Positions 10,108 through 23,633 of a stretch of 64,000 nucleotides of DNA are shown piece by piece; the stretch's first letter is position 1; every line of letters begins with the position of its first letter. This DNA comes from Mycoplasmopsis gallopavonis (GTDB lineage: Bacteria; Bacillota_I; Bacilli_A; Mycoplasmatales; Metamycoplasmataceae). A program made the translations under genes and the position numbers. The notes beneath the pieces are model-generated. The model was given only the letters and a program-made list of their open reading frames with translations. It did no database searches and was not told the DNA's origin. The stretch spans positions 345,936-409,935 of the forward strand of contig NZ_LR215032.1 of the NCBI RefSeq assembly GCF_900660635.1, given 5' to 3'.

Positions 10108-12654
10108 CTAAGGTAATTGATCAAGTAATTTGAAAGTTTTATCAATAGCTTTATCAGGATTAGATGTATCTTTAAATAATTTGAGAACATCTAAATATTT
10201 TTGCTCACCTTTTTCATTTTCAAAAACAAGAAAGTAGTAAGGTTTATCATTTTTAATTACTTTGACACTTCCGATTTTAGAAACACCAAGACCGAATAAT
10301 GTTTTAGTAAATAATTCAACACCAGCTTCATAACTAGCTGATGAACTGTTGCTGTGAACTAAAATTAAACCGTTTGCTCTTGCTAAATCAGCAGCAATTA
10401 AAGTTGACATTGAAGCTTTATAGCTTTCAAGATCTTGATCTGAAAGGTTTGGATTACCTAAACTTTCTTTAGTTAAAGCTTTAGCTGCTTTAAAATCTTC
10501 AACTGCTTGATGGTATTTTTGCTCTGCAAGATCAAATGCATTTTGATCAATTGAACCTGAAAGGTATTTTAAAAGTTCAGCACGATAAGCATTTGCAGCT
10601 GGTCTTAATTTATTAAGAAGAACTTCATAAGCACGAGCTCAGAAGTAAGCATTTGAGTATTCTCTTTGATTTTTCTCAACAGTTCTACGATTTCTTTCGA
10701 TTTGAGTTTGTAAACTTTGAATCTCTTTTTCGTTAGCTTGATTACTGAGTTGTAAATTCTTCAATTTTGCTTCATTTTCACTTAATTTAACTTGTGCGTC
10801 TGTTAATTTTTTACGTTTATCACGAACATTAAATTTAAAGTTTGCATAACTACTTAAATAAATTAAGTCAGGAAAATTTTCAACAAATTTCACACTATGT
10901 GCTAAAAACTCAGAACTTAAAGCTTCAACATAAGCTTCCTCAATTTGATAGTCAAAACTTTCATCTATGTTTGCAAATTGCTTAATTTTACGATTAAGAT
11001 TTTCACGAATCTCTCATAAAAGTTGACGGTTAGCTGAATTCTCTACATTAATTCCTGTTGAAGTTAAAGTGCTATAGTATGAATTTAGCTCTTGAGAAAA
11101 TTCTGGATCTTGAATTTTGTCATAATCTAAAATTCTTTGAGCTTGTAAAACCAAATCTAATGTTTCAATTAAAAATGTTTGATAATGCACTCTAATGTTT
11201 CCAGAAGCTGGATCTGAATTACTCATTCATTCATTAAGAGTTAATTTTGGAAGAATTGGGTTATCAAAAAGTCTAAACTCATCACTTTTACTTGATAAAG
11301 TAAACACTGGATTTTGAGAAACTAATAAATATGTTGGACCAAAACCTGAAGTAATACCATTTTGTGAGTCAGGATTAATTTTATATTCATATTGTGAATA
11401 GAAATCAAAAACTGCTTGTAAAGCTAAAGTTGGTGATTGATCAACTAAAGCCATATTTAAGGAATTTAATTTTAAAGCTGCTAGTACTTTTTGTTCTGCA
11501 AGTTGAAATTCTTTAGTCGGAATTCCGTTATATGGACGGTTGTAATTGAAATTAAAAGTGAAGCTTTTTGTAGTTGTATCTTCAATAATTAAATTGTTTC
11601 GTACAAATTGTCCATTTTCAAAAACATCATTTTGTTTAAAGTATCAACCAAAAGGTGTGTTATTTAAATAATTAGCAACCACATCATAAACTTTTTGATA
11701 TGTAATAACTTGGTTAGAATTTGATAAATCTCAATAAGTAAATTTAACTAATTTTTTTAAGTTATTGTAAATATTAATTGGGGTTGCATTTCATTTTTTT
11801 TCAATATCAAAATTATTGATTTGAATATTTTTAAAACTTACTTTTGGTGCTTGTAAATTTTGAAAAATGTTAATTAAAAGATCTTTAATTTTAACAACAC
11901 CTAACTCATATGAACCTCATGCTGCTGCTGATTTTGTTAAATCAAAATAAGATTCATAATCACTTGGATTGTAAGATTTGATTAAACCTTCTTGATTTGC
12001 AGCTGCTTTGATATAATCATAAGCTTCATGAAGATCACGAACAAGTTTAACATCATTTGTACCGAAATTAGCACTGAAAGCTTCTCAATTTGCGGAATTT
12101 TTAATTCCATCAACAACTTGTTTTAGATTTTTGTATCCTAAAAATTCTGGTGTATAAGTAAAGTAATTACTTAAATCTTGATTAATTTTAACAGTTGTCA
12201 AAATTAAATCTGAACGAGCAGGATCTTTTCAAATTGGATTTTGTGTTACACGTGCAATTTCTTCAATTTTTTGCTCATTTAATTTTACTTGCGGAACAAC
12301 AATTTTATTGATTGTCTGATTTGAATTTGTAAAAAGACCACTTGAACCACGTTTTAAGTGATCATTATTAACTAAATGATCTCCTTTTAAGTTGAAATTA
12401 AATGTAGAAAGTGTGTAAGTTAAAATATTTGAATTATAAAGATCATTTTCGAATTTAATTAAATTAGAAATATGATAATTTGAATTAGTTTTTGTTAATT
12501 TAGGTCTTCTTTGATAAGGATTGTTAGAAAAGTATTCTTGAGCATATTGAACTGTTTTGTCTTCACTTCTTAAACAAGAAACAAGACTAAATGGTAAAGC
12601 AGCACTTACAAGAGCTGAACTAAATAATAGTGTAAATTTTTTCATTTTTCTCAT
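10108..12654 (-). CDS. large lipoprotein, last gene of the ABC-nuclease operon (MG185-like position)
   Basis: 848 residues. MRKMKKFTLLFSS leads a hydrophobic signal ending in LVSC (Cys about 27), so it is anchored on the outer face of the membrane. No catalytic motif is seen. Residues about 590-675 form a likely coiled coil (DKRKKLTDAQVKLSENEAKL, QTQIERNRRTVEKNQ). Several TGA Trp codons are required, all in one frame. The start follows the small membrane gene by two bases (TAATTATG); a second ATG three codons on is an alternative. Position next to two permeases, an ATPase and a nuclease matches MG185 of M. genitalium. An accessory role in substrate capture is inference. Confidence 0.8.
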
Positions 12655-12656
12655 AA

Positions 12657-12932
12657 TTAGATAAAAACATCAGCGTATCTTCATGATTTTAAACCAGCAT
12701 AACTAATTACAATACCGATTAAAAACATTAAACAACTAAATGCTAAACCTCCTATCATGTATGCTTTTGAAAAATATCAAACTTTAGTAATTTCATTATC
12801 TAAAGAAACTTTATCAAGCAATCCTAACATATTATTAACCTTTGCAATATAGATAGAAAGAACAATCATACTTATAAAAGCAATCACAGTTACAATAACT
12901 CAAAGAACAACTTTACGTTTATAATTTTTCAT
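12657..12932 (-). CDS. small two-helix membrane protein
   Basis: 91 residues. Two clear membrane segments: VVLWVIVTVIAFISMIVLSI (about 7-26) and a second around MIGGLAFSCLMFLIGIVISY (about 58-77), with a short loop NNMLGLLDKVSLDNEITKV between. Three TGA Trp codons. The ATG (12930-12932) has AGGAGG upstream, made by the end of the preceding permease gene, 12 bases away. It sits between the permeases and the lipoprotein, in the same operon. No family recognised; it may be a small subunit or assembly factor of the transporter. Confidence 0.75.
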
Positions 12933-12944
12933 TTTGATTGCCTC

Positions 12945-13967
12945 CTAACCTTTAATTGTTGAACCTTGTCTACTAATTGCGGCCATAATTCTTCTTCTGA
13001 AAATTAAGAACGCAACAAACATTGGAAGAAGTGACATAATATTTGCGGCCATTCTTATGTTTTCCAAACGAGGAGCATCTGGGTGATCTTTATCAAGTCC
13101 AGCGTTGAATAATCAAACTGAAAGAACTTGATGTTTTTCGCCCCCGATTGTTTCAATAATAGATGGTCATAAGTAGGCATTTCATGATACAAGAGATGTT
13201 AAGATTACGATGGTAAGTGTAGTTGGAACAACCATTGGGAAAGCAATTTTAAATAAATATTTTGCTCCACCTGCTCCATCAATTAACGAAACTTCTTTAA
13301 TTCTTCCAGGAATAGTTTCGAAAGCATTTTTATACATTGTGGCATTAAAAATACTTGCTGTAAATGGAAATGCTACGGCTAAAATAAATCCTAAATATGT
13401 TTTAGTTAATCCTGAACGTAAAACAACAATATATTGCCCTGAAAGTAAGGCCACTTCAGGTAAAACTAAAAGTGATAAAGCAATAAATCAAGCAAGATTT
13501 TTTCCTCTTCAATTTTTAAGAGAAAAAGCATATCCCATAAAGAAAGTTACAAAGATTTTAAGAACAATTGAAATCACAACGTTTAAAACTGTTAATAATA
13601 AAGCATTAAAGTAACCACTAGCTGCCGCTCTACTATAAGTGTTTTTAACAACATCACCTCATGATTCAATAAATTGGTTACCAACCCCTAAAACATAAGA
13701 TTTTCCAGGTCCAAAACTTGGTAAAAGTCTTGATTGAACCCGAATTGCTTCGATTTCACTATCACTCATAAATGACATTAAAATCATTAAAACGAATGGG
13801 AACAAAATAATTGCACCAAAAAGACATAATAATAAAAGTTTAAGCATTCCAAAAATAATTACTGAACTAGCTGATTTGTCGTGTACTTGAGATGAAACTG
13901 TTTCTTGGTTTTTTCTTAGTCTGAATTTATAGACTCTTCTTTGAATTCATAACTTTAACTCAAACAT
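12945..13967 (-). CDS. ABC transporter permease, UgpE/MalG-like (MG189-like)
   Basis: 340 residues, polytopic. The permease EAA loop is seen as EVSLIDGAGGAKYLFKIAFP, the typical coupling motif for carbohydrate-type importers, followed by PTTLTIVILTSLVSWNAYLWP. About six membrane segments, the first at LLLLCLFGAIILFPFVLMIL. TGA Trp codons: KL-W-IQRR, ES-W-GDV, KN-W-RGK and others. It starts 41 bases inside the preceding permease gene, so the two are translationally coupled. With the other permease it makes the heterodimeric channel of the importer powered by the ATPase at 14945-17032. Confidence 0.9.
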
Positions 13968-14964
13968 TTCTTTCTCCTAAATTATTTAATGTTAATTGCA
14001 TCATAAAGAATCCACCTCTAACAATTGATGAGAAGGTCACCCCAACAATGAAAAGAGATAAACTCGCTGCACCAGCCATGTAAATATTTGGGCTAGTTTT
14101 AGTCATCAAGTACACATACATCATAAGTGAAGCACCACCATTATTGAAAGCGTCAATAGGACGGTTATCAAATAAAGCAAGTGGGAATACTTTTAATCCT
14201 CCGATAATACCAAGAGTAATTAAAAAGTTAATAGTTCCACGAATTGAAGGTAAAGTAATTCTAAAGAATTGTTTTATTTCTCCACAACCATCAATTGAAG
14301 CTGAACGATATAAGTTCTTATCAACTCCAAGCATAGCTGTAGTAAAAATTAAAATATTAAATGCAAGACCACTTCAAATACCATTTAAAGTCATTGCAAA
14401 TAGAGCATAAAAGGTATTTTGATCTCCACTTCTTAATCAGTTAATATTTGTTCCTAAAAGATTATTGATTAAACCATTTTGACTAAATAATTGCACAAAT
14501 GTTAAACTAACTGCAACAGCGTTAGTTACATAAGGCATGAAAAAGATAGTTTGTCAAAATCCTTTCGCTGCTTTACGATAAAGTTTAGCGATAACTGATG
14601 AAATCACTAACGCTAAAACCATAACAAATGGTAATTGGAACATTCCATAAATAAATGAGTTTCTTACCCCAACAGCAAAACGTGAATCACTAAAAACATC
14701 AACATAATTTTCAAATGTTCAAGCTCCAGTTTGATTACGAAATGAATTGTAAAGGTTGTAAAACATAGGGATAATAGTAAAAGCTAAAAGTAATAATAAT
14801 CACGGTGTAAGTAATAATAATGGTTTTCAAAAAGGTGTTCGACTTTCTAAAATAGAATGTGAAAGCGACATTCTTCTTGAAATTTGTTTTTTAGCAATTC
14901 AAGAATGAAGAAAAGGTAGTTTATAAGTTAAAGTCGAGAAAAAGCTATTTCTTGAGAACTTCAT
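13927..14964 (-). CDS. ABC transporter permease, UgpA/MalF-like (MG188-like)
   Basis: 345 residues. First membrane helix at PLLLLTPWLLLLLAFTIIPM; EAA loop RSASIDGCGEIKQFFRITLP before the last two helices. Read naively it would end at a TGA at 13960-13962, but that codon is Trp (ERNV-W-VKV) and the true stop is TAA at 13927-13929, giving a 41-base overlap with the next permease gene. The start overlaps the ATPase gene by 20 bases. Both overlaps point to tightly coupled, stoichiometric synthesis of the transporter. Confidence 0.9.
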
Positions 14965-17032
14965 ATTCTAATCTTTCTTCAGTTTCTTGATTGAAGATAT
15001 GTAATTTATGAATTGGTAAATCAAAGAAAATCTCATCACCAATTGCAAAAACATAATCATTATCCAATAAGAAGTTAATTCTTCCTACATTTGGAACTTC
15101 AACAACTAACTTACTTTCTTTTCCAAAGTTTTCTTGAACAACTACTTTTCCAGCAAAATGATAATCTTCATTTGCTTGCTTAATAACAAAATCTTCTGCA
15201 CGAACACCAACATTTAAGCTAGCTTCACTAAGATTTGGAATATTAATTGCACCAATTTCTTTCCCAGCAACAACTAATTTATTGTTTTTTAATTCTGAGT
15301 GCATAAGACCCATTTCAGGCATACCGATGAATCTTGCAACAAATTGATTTCTTGGTTTATTATAAAGTTCTAATGGTGAACCAATTTGTTGAACTTTAGC
15401 CATAGACATACATACAACAATATCTGAAATTGACATAGCTTCTTCTTGATCGTGAGTAACAAAAACAGTTGTAATTCCTAAAGATTGTTGAATTTGTCTA
15501 ATTCATTGACGAGTAGAAATACGTAATTTTGCATCAAGGTTTGAAAGTGGTTCATCCATTAATAAGATATCTGGTTTTTTAACAATCGCACGAGCAATAG
15601 AAACACGTTGTTGTTGTCCACCTGATAAACGAGTTGGTTTCTTTTGTAAAATTGGAATAATTTCAACTTTTTGTGCCACTTCCATAACTTCGTTATGAAT
15701 TGCTTTTTTAAATGAAATGTTAAGTTTTGAAAGTTCTTTTAATTGAGCTTTATCATCTTCTGTGAAGTGAAGTTCATCTAAATCAGATTTCATAACTTTA
15801 TTTAAATTATATTTAGCAATTGCTTCTTTTGTTAAATTATTAAAATGCTTTTTAGCAATAAATACTAAATTTTTACTATCTTTAAGTAAAGTATTGTATT
15901 CAACATTTGTTTTAATAGCCTGTTTAAAAGCAACTTTTTCTTGAAGATAATTTTCTTTAGTTTCTTTAATTAAAATTGCATATTTAGCTTTAATTTCTTG
16001 GTTTTTTGTGACATATTTATATCTAGCAATTAATTTACTAATTTTATCTTCTAATTTAATTGCTTTCACTCTATCTTTAAGAGTAAGAGTATTTAAATCA
16101 AGTGAAATTAACTCTGCATTTATTTGAGTTAATTTTGCAATTTCCTGCTCAATTTTATCATTTGATAAGTTTGACTTAAATTTAAGAGGACTCTTTTTAA
16201 TTTCTTCTAATTTTTCAGAAGATTTAAGATTTGAAAGTGTAATTAAATTGTGTTTAAGATCTGTTTTATATTTGTCTGTTGTTTCCAAAATGATTCTCTT
16301 AGTGTTAGCATTAATGTCTTTAATCATTTTCATTAAGTTTTTAGCTAAAAGAGAATATTCTGAGTTTTCATGTACTGTTGTAACTTTGTATTGTGTATGA
16401 GCTTTCTCTAATTTGTCAATAAGACTTGCATAAAGTTCAACAAGCTTTCTTTGACCTTCTCTCTGAATAATTGCTCAATTTTCATAGGCCTTTTTAAGCT
16501 CTTGAATTTCTTTTTCTTCTGCCCCTAATTTTCTAAGGTAAAGAATTCTAATATCGTTTTTAGCACCTTCTTTAGTCATCAAAGTCTTAATTTGTCAGTT
16601 AATATCGTTTTTAAGTGGGAAAGCAATATTATCATAAACACTCATATGTGGATAAAGTGCATAGTTTTGGAACACAAAACCTAATTTTCTTCTTTGTGGT
16701 GTATATTCTGTAACATCTTTTCCTTTAAATAAAATTTTTCCAGATGTGACTGTTAAAAGACCAGCAATTGCATTTAAGGTTGTAGTTTTCCCGCTTCCTG
16801 ATGGTCCAAGTAATGTTACTAATTTACCATCTGGAATTTTAAAATTCGCATTATCAACTGCAAGAGTTTCACCAAAATCAATGTTTAAATCTTTTAATTC
16901 AATCACAGGAATTTTATCTGAATCTATAGATTTAAATTTTTGAACATATTTTTCAATTTTAGCTAAATCTTCTGGATTTACTTTAATTGAAGATTCGTGA
17001 ATCTTATCAATTAGAAATTTTAATAATTTCAT
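14945..17032 (-). CDS. ABC transporter ATPase, UgpC/MsmK-like with a very large insertion (MG187-like)
   Basis: 695 residues, against about 360 for ordinary UgpC/MalK. Walker [13 protein letters not shown] (about 75-86) and Q-loop [12 protein letters not shown] are in place. A lysine-rich, coiled-coil-like block of roughly 285 residues then separates them from the signature LSGGQQQR (about 466-473), Walker B ILLMDEP and the switch HDQEEAM. A C-terminal TOBE-type regulatory domain follows ([10 protein letters not shown]). All catalytic motifs are intact, so it should be active. The insertion starts just after the Q-loop region (NDIN-W-QIKTLMT). A large insertion at this place is known in mycoplasma MG187 proteins. 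It precedes both permease genes. Confidence 0.93.
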
Positions 17033-17046
17033 AATTTCCTTTCTTA

Positions 17047-18357
17047 TTAATTATTACCTTCAAGAACATCTTTAATAGTTTCTTGTTTAGGATTTACTTT
17101 TTTTGCGTCATCTCAAAAAATTCATCATTTTTCATTTTGTTTTTTATTGTAAAGATATTTAGTTACTTGATCAACACTATTTATATAGTGGAAAAATCCT
17201 CTACGATTTTTGATTGCATCATTAAATGCTGTTCGAATTTTTGGATAAATTAAATTCTCATAAGTATTTGGTTCTTTTAAAAGACCAAGAGCATTCGAAG
17301 CAGAATCCATAGGATATGTGTATCCTGCTCTTACAATTTCTACATTATAAGAATATTTATAACCATCACCAAAGAAAATATCCGCAGTAATTCTTCCGTA
17401 AGCATCTTTGTCTGTTTTATCTCCAAATGCAATTCTAACTGGGATAACTCTTTGTCCATCTTTTTCTATCTCAAATGATTTGAATAATTTCTTTCCTCAA
17501 GCACTTGAAAGTAGTGCAAATGAATATTCAAATGGAGAAGATTGATTTTCTTGAATTGCTTTTTCTGGTGTATCAATACCCATTAAACGAATTTTAAATT
17601 GTTTACCTTGATCATCAAATTCACTAATTGTAAAAGTATCTCCATCACTAAAATCTACTAAAAAAGTTTCAAAATGTTTTACTTTTGATCAATCAATTTC
17701 AATTGGTTGGAATAATTCTTTATTAATTGTAACTTGATCTAAGTATTGATTTAAAGTTGGAGTGACTGGTTGATCTCATTCATATTCTTTATTAAGTTTT
17801 TCTTCATAATCATTCATTTGGTTGATAGATAATCCATCTAAATTAGAACTATATGAAATAACGAAAGCACTTTTAATTGATTCGACATTTCCAAAATGTG
17901 AATCCTCAGGAATTCTTCCTTCTGGTTGTTTTCCGTATTTACCTAAATTAAGTTTAGGTAAAATTCTTGATTGAAACTTAATTTTTTTATCATTAATTTT
18001 TAAATAAAATTCTTTTGGATAACCCTTAATTTTGTCCGGAGAAATAAATAAAGATCCATTAGTTTCTTTTTCATAAGTTAAGTTTGCGAATAACTTAGGT
18101 TTAACTGTTTCTTCTAAAAATTGTTTTAAATTGTTTTTTGATTCTGTCTTAGCAGCTGCGTCTTTTCCTTCTCAAACAAATTTGTAATATTTAATTCCTG
18201 TGCTTGATTGCATTAATTTCAAACTTACATTAATTGGTTTAGTTGAGTCTTTTATATCAAATGTTAATTTTTTTTCTTGGTGACAACTAACTGGCAACGC
18301 TACAATTGGGACCAAAAGAGAAGAAGTTAAAAGATATTTTGTAATTTTCTTAAACAT
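17047..18357 (-). CDS. thermonuclease (SNase-like) lipoprotein (MG186/MnuA-like)
   Basis: 436 residues. Signal peptide ending in LPVSC (Cys near 25) puts it on the cell surface. The nuclease domain is in the C-terminal half: DFSDGDTFTIS (Ca-binding Asp pair, about 232-242), RLMGIDTPE (Arg and Glu of the active site, about 257), then KDAYGRITADI and ALLSSAWGKK. These match staphylococcal-nuclease motifs. Expected to cut DNA and possibly RNA outside the cell. The ATG at 18355-18357 is preferred over 18367-18369 because GAGGATT lies eight bases before it. It lies 15 bases before the ATPase gene; mycoplasma membrane nucleases are known to be encoded beside such ABC genes. Confidence 0.92.
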
Positions 18358-18439
18358 TATAATCCTCACAATTAGAAAAATATAATTTGCAACAAGTGCA
18401 AACTATATTTTCTTTTATTTATTTTTAATACTGATAACC

Positions 18440-20707
18440 TTATTTTCCAATTTGGATTTTATCAATAAAGTTTGCGTAACTCATTGTTCCTTTTGAATCT
18501 TGTAATGAGTTGAATGCACTTTCAATGCTTTGTCTAAATGCATTTGCCTTAGTTGTACCTGGTTCTGAATAAATTACTGTATCTGATGAATCTGAAGCTT
18601 GTTTAAACATTTCGAAAGCTGTTTTAAGATAAGCATTGTCATCAAATGCAGCTGTTACTTGTTCTGCTGTTTTGTTTTGGAATCCGTTTGTTGGATTAAT
18701 GTAGTTCATTGCTTTTTCTAAATATTCACTTGGAGTAAATGTTCCTTTTCCATCAAAATTATATTTTGTTGTTGATGTGACTAATCATTTAACAAATAAT
18801 CTTGTTGCTTCATCATCTGTTTCATTTGCGTGAATTCCAATAATTGAAGGTCCTTGTCCAAATACTACATTTTTAGGTGATGTTGCTTTTCATTTTAATG
18901 GTGTTGGAAGTGTAAATAACTCATGCTTTTCAAGTAATTGTTGAAGTGATTTTTCTGATTTTTGGTAACCAAGAGCTGCAAGCTCATTTTCTAAATTATT
19001 ACCTTGTGCATCTTTAAAGAATAACACTAAGTATTCTGTTGTTCCTGATGTTACAAGTTCTGCATAATGAGTTGATTCTTTAAATGTGCTATAAAGTGCT
19101 GGTGTTTTCTTATCGTAATTTACAAGTGCAATTACAGATGAGTTATCTTCTTTAGCTTGTGCATACATTTCTCTAAGTTTTGCTTCTGATTCAGCATCAA
19201 GAGCTTTTAATTGATATGCAGCTAATTCTGCGTCAGCAGGTAAAATTGCGTTTTTGTATTTACCTACATATCCAATCGCATTTGCAACTGCTTTAAAGTT
19301 TTTTCCACTAGGTGTTTTTTGAACAGTTCTAAAAGTTCCGGTATCTTTTGATAAATCATTATTAAGTCTAAGTGTTGGTTTACCTGAAATTTCAAAAGCT
19401 GAGCTTGCACCAGTTACGAAGTTATGTGAATAACCAGCTGTTGAACCAATTGAAAATGCAAACTTATGGTTAATTTGATCTGTAGAAGCAAATTGTCCTC
19501 CAGGAAGAAGTTTTAAAGAGTTATTTTTAACGCTTGTCGCAAATCTTCCTACAACTTCTGCTGATTTAACTGAAGCAGGTGAGTTTGTGTTGTGTAATGG
19601 TCTGTAATCAATATTTACATGTTTTGTATTACTATCAACATTAACTGCTGCAATCATTTCTGAATCTTTAGCATTTAATTCTGAGTAAATTGCTGTTTCA
19701 TAAATTGAAACTGCTGAGTCAAATCCAACGATGTGTAATTCTGAATCTGGGTTTGAAGAGTTAACAAATAATTTTTGTGACATGTCTGCAAAATCTAACA
19801 TTGCTGAGTAAGATTTGAAAATTGCATCTGTAATTACAAATCCATTAACAACTTCTCTTACATTTGCAGAAGGTGCACCTCAAATTGACTTAACAGCTGC
19901 TTCGTCTTTTTTACCAGCTTCTTTAATTTTATTAACAAAATCTGTCGCTGATGCATCTACGCTACCACCATTTTCTACAATTGTGTTAAAAATATATGCT
20001 AAAACAGGGGCATTTAAAGCAAGAACAAGTGTACTTTTAAATTGAGGAAGTAAAACTGTTGAAGGGTTAGCAACATTTTCGATTGTGTAGTTTTCTACTG
20101 TAAAACTTGAAGAATAATTTGTAATATCTAAGTTATCGTTTCCATTAGAGTTGAAACTTAATAACATATCTTTTTCTGCTAATGAAGCTGCAACCGCTGC
20201 ATAGTTAATTGTAAGGTTAACAAAAGAATCTGTATCTCTTCCTTGAAGAGAACGATCGATTGATTCAGCACCACCTTGGTATCCTGAACCTAATCCTTTA
20301 ATATTTCATTTTTTAGCTTTACTTGGTTCAATTAAATCTTGACTTCTAGAATCAACTAAGTTATTGTAAACTTTCACTAATGAAGCGACAGCTTTAGCTT
20401 GTGCACCACTTTCACTAAATGTGTGACCAATAACTAATGTTTCTTTTACGCTTTGATTAAATTTACCAGAAACACCAGGGTTAATTTCATCTCTGTTTTC
20501 AATTCTTTCATCTTCTGTAATACTATTGATGTAAGATTTAAAATCAAGACCTGTACCACCTGGATTTCCAGGTGTACTTGGATTACTTGGGTTTGTAGGT
20601 GTAGTTGGCTTACTTGATGTTTTACCACATGCTGCTGATACTAATGGTAAAGCAGCCATTGTAAGTCCTGCAAATCCTAAAAAATATTTTTTCATTTTTT
20701 TGTTCAT
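18440..20707 (-). CDS. P80-family surface lipoprotein, probable substrate-binding protein
   Basis: 755 residues. MNKKMKKYFLGFAG begins a signal peptide ending in VSAAC (Cys about 27). A short Pro/Thr/Asn linker (TPTNPSNPSTPGNPGG) precedes the folded part. The body has the look of an extracellular binding protein (LVIGHTFSESGAQAKAVASL). I recognise it as the P80-type lipoprotein of the hominis-group mycoplasmas. First gene of the operon with the nuclease and ABC importer. The ATG has AAGGAG seven bases upstream. The ligand is not shown; nucleotides or nucleosides are an inference from the adjacent nuclease. Confidence 0.8.
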
Positions 20708-20791
20708 TTTTTGGTTACTCCTTGTGTAACAATATTTTTAAAGTTTATAAGACATCTTTTAAACTTATACTAACAATTTTATAAAACAAAT

Positions 20792-20830
20792 AAAGTTGCA
20801 AGAATTCATTAAAAATAGACATGCAACTTT
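20792..20830. repeat. inverted repeat upstream of the P80 operon
   Basis: AAAGTTGCA (20792-20800) and TGCAACTTT (20822-20830), perfect 9-bp arms 21 bases apart. It lies about 85 bases before the P80 gene start. Could be an operator or a weak terminator; no known motif. The remainder of 20708-20963 is AT-rich with no gene. Confidence 0.4.
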
Positions 20831-20963
20831 ATATTTTAGAAACCTTAAACACTAATTAAAGATTTCATTTATATTATAAGGTATTAAATAATAAAACACT
20901 GAATAAGGTGGGTAAATAAAAATTTTTTTCATATTATTTCCACATTTAAAGTAAAAAAATAAA

Positions 20964-20984
20964 AAAATAGCAAAATGCTATTTT
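20964..20984 (-). terminator. terminator of the rnr-trmN-metG operon
   Basis: AAAATAGCA / TGCTATTTT with an AAA loop; the TAG stop of the last gene (20978-20980) is inside the stem, and T's follow on the minus strand. Confidence 0.8.
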
Positions 20985-21262
20985 ATTGTTGTAAATTGAT
21001 ACAAATTAATTACTTTTTTAGACATTTTTTCTAATGTTTCAATTTCTTCTTTAAACTCTGGGTTTCTTAAATAATCCTGACAATCTTTTTCTGTTGATCA
21101 TCTTTCAACTAAAACCACTTTATCATCTTCTTGAATTCCGTATTCGAATGAAAGATTCATTTCTAACATGCGAGTTTTCTTAGTTAAAACATAAAGATAA
21201 TCTAAAAAAGGTTTCATTTTTTCCGGATTAATGACATATGTAGTTGCCTTAACAAAAATCAT
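20978..21262 (-). CDS. antibiotic biosynthesis monooxygenase (ABM) domain protein
   Basis: 94 residues, the size of a single dimeric ferredoxin-like ABM domain. Visible pattern: an N-terminal strand MIFVKATTYVINPEK, helix with FLDYLYVLTKKTRML, then LSFEYGIQEDDKVVLVERW and DCQDYLRNPEFKEE, which match YgiN/quinol-monooxygenase-like proteins (the E-x-W and H/DxxxxHxxxxxF pattern is partly kept). One TGA Trp (ER-W-STEK). RBS GGAGTG before the ATG. Last gene of the operon, 18 bases after metG. The function may be quinone/redox or haem-independent detoxification; uncertain. Confidence 0.65.
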
Positions 21263-21280
21263 AATATCACTCCTTTTTTA

Positions 21281-22834
<1,554 letters not shown>

Positions 22835-22838
22835 TTAA

Positions 22839-23633
22839 TTACACTTTCTTTGGGATATATAATTCTTTAATTTCTGGTAAATAATCATGATTGTTTAAAT
22901 CATCTTCAGGATGTAAGTATAAATTAGGTAAAAAATGTACTCCTCAACCTGAGTTATAACGAGCTTCAATTAAAACAAATTTTGGTTTGTCTTTGATTCG
23001 AGGCAAAATTTGTTGGATTCGTTTTGGTTCAAAATTATACTTACGCAAAGACACAAAAGCGTCAACCATACGTTCGACAGGTAAAACCATTGTTAAAAAT
23101 CCTTTTTGCTCAATAATTTTTGAACAACCTAAAATTAATTGCTCTAAATTTAAGTGAATTTCATGAGTAGCAATTAATTTTTCCTTAGAAATATTTTTCT
23201 TTAATTTAGTTTTATCATACGGATAAAAAGGTGGGTTACAAAAAATGGTTTGATATTTTCGTTTTGCATTTTTTGTATGTTCTTTTCAAAAAAGATTAAA
23301 GTCATTATTAATAATTTGAATTTGATCTTCTAAACTATTTAATTTAACATTTTCACTTGCTAAAACTGCTGCTTTAGTTTGAATTTCTAAAGCATCAATT
23401 TTTAAATTCTTATTTCTAGATGCAACAAAAATACTTAAAGCTCCATTATTTGCACCAACTTCTAAAGCTCTTGTAATTTTAGAATTTAAATAGATAAAAT
23501 TACCAAGCAAAATTGTATCAACTGAGTAATTGAACATATCCTTATCTTGGTAAATAAATAAATTTGAATCAAAACCTAATGAATTTTTTTCTAATCTTCT
23601 ATTTGCGAATTCTATCACGTTTTTTATGTTCAT
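22839..23633 (-). CDS. tRNA1(Val) A37 N6-methyltransferase-like (TrmN6/YfiC family)
   Basis: 264 residues. Class I SAM methyltransferase: ALEVGANNGALSIFVASR is motif I, and CNPPFYPYDKTK (Asn-Pro-Pro-Phe-Tyr at 133-137) is the N6-adenine catalytic motif. The first residues read RRLEKNSLGFDSNLFIYQDK, like YfiC-type proteins that modify tRNA-Val. The ATG at 23633 overlaps the 3' end of rnr by 35 bases; a GTG at 23642 in the same frame would add three residues. TGA Trp at LF-W-KEH and SG-W-GVH. Target base is inferred from family. Confidence 0.85.

Noticed and set aside
20792..20830. Riboswitch upstream of the P80 operon.
   Set aside because: Only one simple inverted repeat; no conserved aptamer core that I know, and the loop is AT-rich.
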